Below are positions 1-5,431 of a stretch of 7,746 bases of DNA, piece by piece. Each line of letters begins with the position of its first letter. Within the stretch, counting starts at the first letter, position 1. The DNA comes from Chryseobacterium gleum (GTDB lineage: Bacteria; Bacteroidota; Bacteroidia; Flavobacteriales_D; Crocinitomicaceae). The DNA lies in NCBI GenBank assembly GCA_945877045.1, contig CAMCQW010000087.1:1-7746 (forward strand), given 5' to 3'. The notes under the pieces are model-generated. The model had not been told where the DNA came from. It did no database searches and was given only the letters and a program-made list of their open reading frames with translations. Both the position numbers and the translations under genes were made by a program.

Positions 1-539
1 GTAAAGCTAACCAAATGGTTAGAGGTACAGTGGCTCTCCCTCACGGAACAGGTAAAGATATTCGTGTTCTCGTATTATGTACCCCGGATAAAGAAGCCGA
101 AGCTATCGCTGCTGGTGCTGATTTTGTGGGTCTAGACGATTACATTGAAAAAATCAAAGGCGGATGGACGGATATCGATGTAATTATTACAATGCCGTCA
201 GTAATGGGTAAGGTTGGTGCATTAGGTCGTATTTTAGGACCTCGTGGATTAATGCCGAATCCAAAGACAGGTACGGTTACATTAGATGTTGCTAAGGCAG
301 TAGTAGAAGTGAAAGCAGGAAAAATCGACTTTAAAGTTGACAAGTACGGTATTATTCACTCTTCGGTTGGTAAGGTTAGTTTTGAAAAAGATAAGTTGCG
401 TGAAAATGCAAGCGAATTGATTTTAACACTTATTAAACTTAAGCCTTCTGCAGCTAAAGGAACCTATATTAAAAGTATTTACATAAGCTCAACCATGAGT
501 GCAGGAATACAAATTGACACTAAATCTGTAACAGCTTAA
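1..539 (+). CDS. rplA: 50S ribosomal protein L1, 5'-truncated by the window edge
   Basis: L1 binds 23S rRNA at the mobile L1 stalk near the ribosomal E site and helps release deacylated tRNA; in many bacteria it also represses its own L11-L1 mRNA. The reading frame is open from the left edge (first whole codon at position 3), giving 178 visible residues. The ATG at 15 is internal: the codons before it (K-A-N-Q) align with the family stretch that precedes VRGT. By comparison with E. coli L1 (234 aa), about 53 N-terminal residues are missing. Family signatures are VRGTVALPHGTGK, then LGPRGLMPNPKTGTVT in the rRNA-binding region, and the C-terminal AKGTYIKSIYISSTMSAG. The stop is TAA at 537-539, only 12 nt before rplJ, which suggests one transcript. 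The identification is secure; the true start and any L1 operator lie outside the window. Confidence 0.97.
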   Translation, partial: KANQMVRGTVALPHGTGKDIRVLVLCTPDKEAEAIAAGADFVGLDDYIEKIKGGWTDIDVIITMPSVMGKVGALGRILGPRGLMPNPKTGTVTLDVAKAVVEVKAGKIDFKVDKYGIIHSSVGKVSFEKDKLRENASELILTLIKLKPSAAKGTYIKSIYISSTMSAGIQIDTKSVTA

Positions 540-551
540 AACTTAAGTAAA

Positions 552-1073
552 ATGACAAGAGAAGAAAAAGCAAAGTATATTGAAGATTTAGCAGCTGAAT
601 TATCAGGTTCCAATGTTTTGTATTTAACGGATACCGCTGAATTAACAGTAGAAAAAATAGACGCTTTAAGAAGAAGATGTTTTCAATCTAATATCTCTTT
701 AAAAGTTGTTAAAAATGCCCTGCTTGAAAAAGCAATGGATAGAGTTGAAGGTAAGAATTATGGTAAATTGAGAGACATTTTGAAAGGCTCGACTTCTATC
801 ATGATTTCTGCTGAAGCGAATTCCCCGGCTAAATTAATCCAGGAATTTCGAAAGAAAAACCCAAAACCGATTCTTAAAGGTGCCTATATTGATGAAGCAA
901 TTTTTATTGGTGATGATCAATTGATTGTCCTTGAGTCTTTAAAAAGCAAAGAAGAATTGGTTGGTGAAATTATTGGATTGTTACTAAGTCCTGCTAAGAA
1001 TGTATTGTCAGGTTTGCAAGGAGCTGGCGGAAAAATTGCAGGCATATTGAAAACGCTCGAGAATAGAGCATAA
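552..1073 (+). CDS. rplJ: 50S ribosomal protein L10 (stalk base, P0-type)
   Basis: L10 anchors the ribosomal stalk: its N-terminal domain binds 23S rRNA together with L11, and its C-terminal helix carries the L7/L12 dimers that recruit translation GTPases. The 173-aa product is slightly longer than E. coli L10 (165 aa). The N-terminal MTREEKAKYIEDL, the central LKVVKNALLEKAM and the segment EFRKKNPKPILKGAYIDEAI match the family. The last 28 residues (about 146-173, starting SPAKNVLSGLQG) form the expected amphipathic L12-binding helix, rich in Leu, Ile and Val. The ATG at 552 fits the family N-terminus; it is preceded by AT-rich sequence with no Shine-Dalgarno motif, as is usual in Bacteroidota. 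It lies 12 nt after rplA and 39 nt before rplL. The gap to rplA is too short to hold the long L10-binding leader known upstream of rplJ in E. coli and B. subtilis. Confidence 0.97.
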   Translation: MTREEKAKYIEDLAAELSGSNVLYLTDTAELTVEKIDALRRRCFQSNISLKVVKNALLEKAMDRVEGKNYGKLRDILKGSTSIMISAEANSPAKLIQEFRKKNPKPILKGAYIDEAIFIGDDQLIVLESLKSKEELVGEIIGLLLSPAKNVLSGLQGAGGKIAGILKTLENRA

Positions 1074-1081
1074 TTAAATTA

Positions 1082-1102
1082 TTTATTAAACCCTTTATTA
1101 AA
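1082..1102 (+). repeat. short direct repeat in the rplJ-rplL spacer
   Basis: The 9-mer TTTATTAAA occurs twice, at 1082-1090 and 1094-1102, separated by CCC, inside the 39-nt spacer just upstream of the rplL start at 1113. The copies are exact. The stretch is almost pure A/T apart from the CCC, so chance is a plausible explanation. It could act as an unstructured A/U-rich leader that helps initiation of the highly translated rplL in a genome lacking Shine-Dalgarno sites. No function is demonstrated by sequence alone. Confidence 0.45.
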
Positions 1103-1112
1103 TTTAAATAGA

Positions 1113-1490
1113 ATGGCTGATTTAAAGCAAATTGCAGAAACACTAGTTAACCTAACTGTAAAAGAAGTTAGTGAGTTAGCAACAATTTTAAAAGATGAAT
1201 ATGGTATTGAGCCTGCTGCTGCAGCTCCAGTAATGATGTCTGGTGGCGGTGGAGCTTCTGAAGCGGTAGTGGAAGAGAAAACAGAATTTGACGTTATCTT
1301 GAAGTTCGGTGGACCTAATAAACTTGCAGTAGTTAAACTTGTAAAAGAACTTACTGGTAATGGTTTGAAAGAATCTAAAGACCTTGTAGATGCAGCTCCT
1401 TCTGCTATCAAAGAAGGTGTGTCAAAAGATGAAGCTGAGGGACTAAGAAAGGCTCTTGAAGAGGCTGGTGCCGAAGTTGAGGTTAAATAA
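1113..1490 (+). CDS. rplL: 50S ribosomal protein L7/L12
   Basis: L7/L12 is the multi-copy stalk protein. Its N-terminal domain dimerises and docks on L10, a flexible hinge follows, and the globular C-terminal domain contacts EF-Tu, EF-G, IF2 and RF3. The 125-aa product is close to the usual length (E. coli 120-121). Residues 1-33 are the dimerisation domain (MADLKQIAETLVNLTVKEV). Residues 34-56 form an Ala/Gly-rich hinge with a four-glycine run at 44-47. Residues 57-125 are the C-terminal domain (starting TEFDVILK). Lysines 70, 75, 78 and 89 sit where E. coli uses K65, K70, R73 and K84 to bind factors, so the GTPase-binding face is intact. The end, EEAGAEVEVK, is the family's near-invariant terminus. 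The gene follows rplJ by 39 nt and is followed by a strong hairpin, so its transcript may often end there. Confidence 0.98.
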   Translation: MADLKQIAETLVNLTVKEVSELATILKDEYGIEPAAAAPVMMSGGGGASEAVVEEKTEFDVILKFGGPNKLAVVKLVKELTGNGLKESKDLVDAAPSAIKEGVSKDEAEGLRKALEEAGAEVEVK

Positions 1491-1505
1491 TATTATCGAT
1501 TAATT

Positions 1506-1550
1506 ACAGAACAGGCAACCGATTTTTCGGCTGCCTTGTTCTGTTTGTTT
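1506..1550 (+). terminator. bulged hairpin with imperfect U tract: likely partial terminator/attenuator between rplL and rpoB
   Basis: The left arm is 1506-1522 and the right arm 1527-1544. The pairs are ACAGAACA (1506-1513) with TGTTCTGT (1537-1544), GGCA (1514-1517) with TGCC (1532-1535), and CCGA (1519-1522) with TCGG (1527-1530), closing a TTTT loop. The only defects are one A-C mismatch (1518/1531) and one unpaired T at 1536, for 16 pairs in total. The tail TTGTTTAT (1545-1552) is U-rich but interrupted, which fits incomplete termination. E. coli has a partial terminator and an RNase III processing site in the same rplL-rpoB spacer, so either role is reasonable. The complementary strand lacks a U-rich tail, so the + orientation is favoured. 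Confidence 0.75.
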
Positions 1551-1564
1551 ATAAAGTACTTTTC
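1536..1564 (+). promoter_or_regulatory. weak candidate Bacteroidota-type promoter for rpoB
   Basis: The Bacteroidota housekeeping sigma factor recognises a -33 element (TTG/TTTG) and a -7 element TAnnTTTG about 18-21 nt apart. Here TTG at 1536-1538 is followed, after 18 nt, by TACTTTTC at 1557-1564, which differs from TAnnTTTG only at the last base. A transcript from it would start near 1571, leaving a leader of about 18 nt before the rpoB start. The -33 element overlaps the right arm of the hairpin. Such weak matches are common by chance in AT-rich DNA, so this is a low-confidence call. Confidence 0.22.
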
Positions 1565-1591
1565 ATTCTTCACTAAAAATATTAAGCCTTG
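1565..1591 (+). promoter_or_regulatory. rpoB translation start region with a TTG initiator
   Basis: The rpoB frame contains TAA at 1583-1585, then GCC, then TTG at 1589-1591. The protein therefore cannot begin further upstream. The next codons read ATTNNSTRINFASSKNQF, the start expected for Bacteroidota RpoB, and no in-frame ATG occurs before the conserved GTIPYMTPKG segment, far inside the protein. TTG is thus the best supported initiator. The preceding A-rich stretch (CTAAAAATATTAAG) has no Shine-Dalgarno sequence. Confidence 0.8.
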
Positions 1592-4500
1592 GCAACAACG
1601 AATAATTCAACTAGAATTAATTTTGCTTCAAGCAAAAATCAATTTGATTACCCGGATTTCTTGGAGATCCAATTAAAATCGTTTAAAGAGTTTTTTCAGT
1701 TAGAAACAACTCCTGAAAACAGGGATAGTGAAGGCCTATTTAAGGTTTTCGCAGAAAATTTCCCAATAACTGATACGCGAAATCAATTCGTGTTAGAGTT
1801 TTTGGATTATTTTATTGATCCACCTCGGTACACTATCGAAGAATGTATCGAAAGAGGTTTGACGTACAGCGTCCCTCTTAAAGCAAAATTAAAATTGTAT
1901 TGTACCGATCCTGAACATGAGGATTTTGAAACCATCGTTCAAGATGTGTATTTAGGTACAATTCCTTATATGACACCAAAGGGTTCATTTGTAATTAATG
2001 GTGCAGAACGTGTTATCGTTTCGCAATTACATAGATCTCCAGGTGTATTTTTTGGTCAAAGTAGGCATGCTAACGGTACAAAATTGTATTCTGCACGAGT
2101 TATTCCTTTTAAAGGTTCTTGGATAGAATTTGCAACGGATATCAATAGTATCATGTATGCTTATATCGATCGTAAAAAGAAATTGCCCGTAACTACGCTC
2201 TTCCGTGCAATTGGATATGAAACGGATCGTGATATATTGGAAATATTTGGTTTAGCTGACGAAGTGAAAATCAATAAGGCCAATATGAAAAAATTGCTTG
2301 GTCGAAGACTTGCAGCTAGGGTGCTTAAAACATGGATCGAAGATTTCGTTGATGAAGATACTGGTGAAGTTGTTTCCATCGAAAGAAATGAAGTAATTCT
2401 TGATCGTGAACTTACGGTTGAAGAAGTGCATTTAGATGAAATCCTTAACTCAGGAACGAAATCAGTTATTTTGCACAAGGAAAATGCAAATTCGACGGAT
2501 TATACGATTATTTATAACACGCTTCAAAAAGATACATCTAACTCTGGTAAAGAGGCAATTGAACATATTTATCGTCAATTGAGAAACTCTGATGCGCCTG
2601 ATTTTGAAACAGCAAGAGGTGTTTTTGAGAAATTATTCTTCTCCGATACTCGTTATGATTTAGGTGAAGTTGGACGATATAGGTTAAATAAAAAATTGAA
2701 AATAGATGCGAATGAATCATCTCGTGTCTTAACGAAAAATGACATTATTCAAATCGTTAAATACCTAATCGAACTTATTAATTCTAAGGCCGATGTGGAT
2801 GATATCGATCACTTGTCAAATAGAAGGGTTAGAACGGTTGGTGAGCAATTGTACTCGCAATTTGGTGTTGGTTTAGCCCGTATGGCTCGAACAATTCGTG
2901 AACGAATGAATGTAAGAGATAATGAGGTCTTTACGCCAATTGACCTTATTAATGCGAAAACATTATCTTCCGTAATTAATTCATTTTTTGGGACCAATCA
3001 GTTATCTCAATTCATGGATCAAACAAATCCGCTGTCCGAAGTTACGCACAAACGTAGGCTTTCTGCACTAGGACCAGGCGGTTTGTCACGTGAAAGGGCA
3101 GGTTTTGAGGTACGTGATGTTCATTATACGCACTATGGTCGTTTGTGTACAATCGAAACGCCGGAAGGACCAAATATTGGTTTGATTTCTTCTTTGTGTG
3201 TATTCGCTAAGGTAAATAAGTTAGGATTTATTGAAACGCCTTATAGAAAAGTTGAAAAAGGAAAAGTAGTCTTCAATGAAGAGCCAATCTATTTGGCTGC
3301 TGAAGAAGAAGATACTAAAATAATTGCGCAAGCAAATGCAGTAATTGATGACAAAGGAAATTTCCTTTCTAATCTTGTAAAAGCAAGGTTTGAAGGTGAC
3401 TTCCCAGTTGTTCAGCCTGATAAATTAACATTAATGGATGTTGGAGCGAATCAAATTGCTTCGATAGCGGCATCTTCTATTCCTTTCTTGGAGCATGATG
3501 ATGCGAATCGTGCCTTAATGGGATCAAACATGCAACGTCAAGCGGTTCCTTTGTTACGACCAAATTCCCCAATTGTTGGAACTGGTATAGAAAGGTTGGT
3601 AGCGCGCGATTCACGTGTGCTTATCAACGCGGTTGGTAAGGGTATTGTTGAATATGTAGATGCTAATGAGATCGTTATTCGTTATGATTGGACAAAGGAA
3701 GATAAATTAGTGAGCTTCGATAGTGAAGTTGTACACTATTCATTGACAAAATTTAGAAAAACAAATCAAAGTACTTGTATTAATTTAAAACCTATCGTCG
3801 AAAAAGGCGATCGTGTTGAGCAAGGACAAGTACTATGCGAAGGGTATGCTACTCAAAATGGTGAACTAGCTCTAGGGCAAAATTTAAAAGTAGCTTTCAT
3901 GCCTTGGAAAGGGTATAATTTCGAAGATGCTATCGTGATTTCTGAGAAAGTTGTTCGTGATGATATCTTTACCTCTATTCATATTGATGAATATTCCTTA
4001 GATGTTCGTGATACTAAACGTGGCATGGAAGAATTGACTTCCGATATTCCAAACGTAAGTGAAGAAGCAACAAAAGATTTAGATGAAAATGGCTTGATCC
4101 GAATTGGAGCAGACATTAAGGAAGGTGATATATTAATTGGTAAAATTACACCGAAAGGTGAAACGGATCCTTCACCGGAAGAAAAATTATTACGTGCTAT
4201 CTTTGGTGATAAAGCGGGTGATGTTAAAGATGCTTCTTTAAAAGCAGGCCCTTCTCTTCGTGGAACTGTTATTGAGAAAAAATTATTCTCAAGAGCGGTT
4301 AAAGAACGAAAAGCAAAAAATCAAGATAAATCAATTCTTGAAGCTATCGACTCGGAATATCAACGAGATTTCATTCAATTGAAAGAAAAGTTAGTGGAGA
4401 AATTATTGATGATTTTGGGTGAGCAAAAATCAAACGGTGTATTCAATAATTTTAAGGAAGAATTGATTAAAAAAGGGACTAAGTTTGCTGAAAAGTCTCT

Positions 4501-5398
4501 TCTTGCAATTGATTTTACGATAATTAATCCACTTAATTGGTCGGCTGATGCTACCATAAATCAATTGATTTCTAGGGTTATCCATAATTATAGTATTAAA
4601 GCGAATGATTTACTAGGTAATTATAAACGACGTAAGTTCCATATTTCTGTTGGGGATGAACTTCCTGCTGGAATCGTGAAATTAGCGAAGGTTTATGTTG
4701 CTAAAAAACGTAAATTAAAAGTGGGTGATAAAATGGCAGGTCGCCACGGTAATAAAGGTATTGTTGCGAATATTGTTCGTCAAGAAGATATGCCTTTCTT
4801 AGAAGATGGAACACCTGTAGATATAGTTTTAAATCCACTAGGTGTACCTTCAAGGATGAACTTAGGTCAGATTTATGAAACCGTTTTAGGATGGGCTGGA
4901 GAAAAAATGGGTGTTAAGTTTGCTACACCAATTTTTGATGGCGCTACACCGGACGAAATCAATGAACTAACAGATAAAGCTGGCGTGCCAAGATCTGGTA
5001 AAACCTATCTTTATGACGGCGGTACCGGTGAAAGATTCCATCAGCCAGCAACTGTGGGTGTAATTTATATGTTGAAATTATCTCACATGGTTGATGACAA
5101 AATGCACTCTCGTTCTATCGGTCCTTATTCATTAATTACGCAACAACCGCTCGGTGGTAAAGCACAATTCGGAGGTCAGCGTTTTGGTGAAATGGAGGTA
5201 TGGGCAATTGAAGCATTTGGTGCTGCTAATATCCTTCAGGAAATTCTAACGATTAAATCTGATGATGTTAATGGTCGTTCTAAAGCATACGAGGCAATCG
5301 TGAAAGGGGACAATATTCCAGAACCTGGAATTCCTGAATCCTTCAACGTATTGTTACATGAATTACGTGGATTGTGCTTGAATGTGAGCATGGATTAA
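1589..5398 (+). CDS. rpoB: DNA-directed RNA polymerase subunit beta
   Basis: The beta subunit forms one pincer of the polymerase core (alpha2-beta-beta'-omega) and half of the active-site cleft; rifampicin binds it beside the RNA exit path. The 1,269-aa product is complete, somewhat shorter than E. coli (1,342). Protrusion and lobe occupy roughly residues 1-400 and the fork follows with the rifampicin region. There Q474, D477, H487 and S492 match E. coli Q513, D516, H526 and S531. E779-D780 lie in GYNFEDA, near the catalytic centre. K1048 and K1056 in GDKMAGRHGNKG match E. coli K1065 and K1073. The C-terminal anchor includes QQPLGGKAQFGG (from 1185) and ends LCLNVSMD. A charged, probably helical segment at about 900-1015 occupies the place of the E. 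coli beta insertion near 940-1040. It begins at TTG, 98 nt after rplL and behind a hairpin, and is followed by rpoC after 33 nt. No frameshift or missing key residue is seen. Confidence 0.98.
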   Translation: MATTNNSTRINFASSKNQFDYPDFLEIQLKSFKEFFQLETTPENRDSEGLFKVFAENFPITDTRNQFVLEFLDYFIDPPRYTIEECIERGLTYSVPLKAKLKLYCTDPEHEDFETIVQDVYLGTIPYMTPKGSFVINGAERVIVSQLHRSPGVFFGQSRHANGTKLYSARVIPFKGSWIEFATDINSIMYAYIDRKKKLPVTTLFRAIGYETDRDILEIFGLADEVKINKANMKKLLGRRLAARVLKTWIEDFVDEDTGEVVSIERNEVILDRELTVEEVHLDEILNSGTKSVILHKENANSTDYTIIYNTLQKDTSNSGKEAIEHIYRQLRNSDAPDFETARGVFEKLFFSDTRYDLGEVGRYRLNKKLKIDANESSRVLTKNDIIQIVKYLIELINSKADVDDIDHLSNRRVRTVGEQLYSQFGVGLARMARTIRERMNVRDNEVFTPIDLINAKTLSSVINSFFGTNQLSQFMDQTNPLSEVTHKRRLSALGPGGLSRERAGFEVRDVHYTHYGRLCTIETPEGPNIGLISSLCVFAKVNKLGFIETPYRKVEKGKVVFNEEPIYLAAEEEDTKIIAQANAVIDDKGNFLSNLVKARFEGDFPVVQPDKLTLMDVGANQIASIAASSIPFLEHDDANRALMGSNMQRQAVPLLRPNSPIVGTGIERLVARDSRVLINAVGKGIVEYVDANEIVIRYDWTKEDKLVSFDSEVVHYSLTKFRKTNQSTCINLKPIVEKGDRVEQGQVLCEGYATQNGELALGQNLKVAFMPWKGYNFEDAIVISEKVVRDDIFTSIHIDEYSLDVRDTKRGMEELTSDIPNVSEEATKDLDENGLIRIGADIKEGDILIGKITPKGETDPSPEEKLLRAIFGDKAGDVKDASLKAGPSLRGTVIEKKLFSRAVKERKAKNQDKSILEAIDSEYQRDFIQLKEKLVEKLLMILGEQKSNGVFNNFKEELIKKGTKFAEKSLLAIDFTIINPLNWSADATINQLISRVIHNYSIKANDLLGNYKRRKFHISVGDELPAGIVKLAKVYVAKKRKLKVGDKMAGRHGNKGIVANIVRQEDMPFLEDGTPVDIVLNPLGVPSRMNLGQIYETVLGWAGEKMGVKFATPIFDGATPDEINELTDKAGVPRSGKTYLYDGGTGERFHQPATVGVIYMLKLSHMVDDKMHSRSIGPYSLITQQPLGGKAQFGGQRFGEMEVWAIEAFGAANILQEILTIKSDDVNGRSKAYEAIVKGDNIPEPGIPESFNVLLHELRGLCLNVSMD

Positions 5399-5431
5399 TT
5401 TGAATTTTTAACGAAATTATAACGGAATAAA

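Noticed and set aside
15..17. ATG at 15 as the true start of rplA
   Set aside because: The frame is open to the left edge and the preceding residues K-A-N-Q match the L1 family; about 53 N-terminal residues are expected upstream of the window.
140..343. 67-codon minus-strand open frame inside rplA
   Set aside because: It is antisense to the most conserved part of L1 and has no supporting features.
1079..1411. 110-codon open frame on the - strand opposite rplL
   Set aside because: It is a shadow of the rplL codon pattern, lies fully antisense to a strongly conserved gene, and its translation is low-complexity Ser/Thr/Ala-rich sequence resembling no family.
2161..2997. Three minus-strand open frames inside rpoB (2161-2478, 2538-2720, 2809-2997)
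   Set aside because: All are antisense to an uninterrupted, conserved rpoB, are short and have no recognisable domains or start signals.
5399..5431. Possible terminator or promoter between rpoB and rpoC
   Set aside because: The 33-nt AT-rich gap has no inverted repeat and no convincing -33/-7 pair, so simple co-transcription is the better reading.
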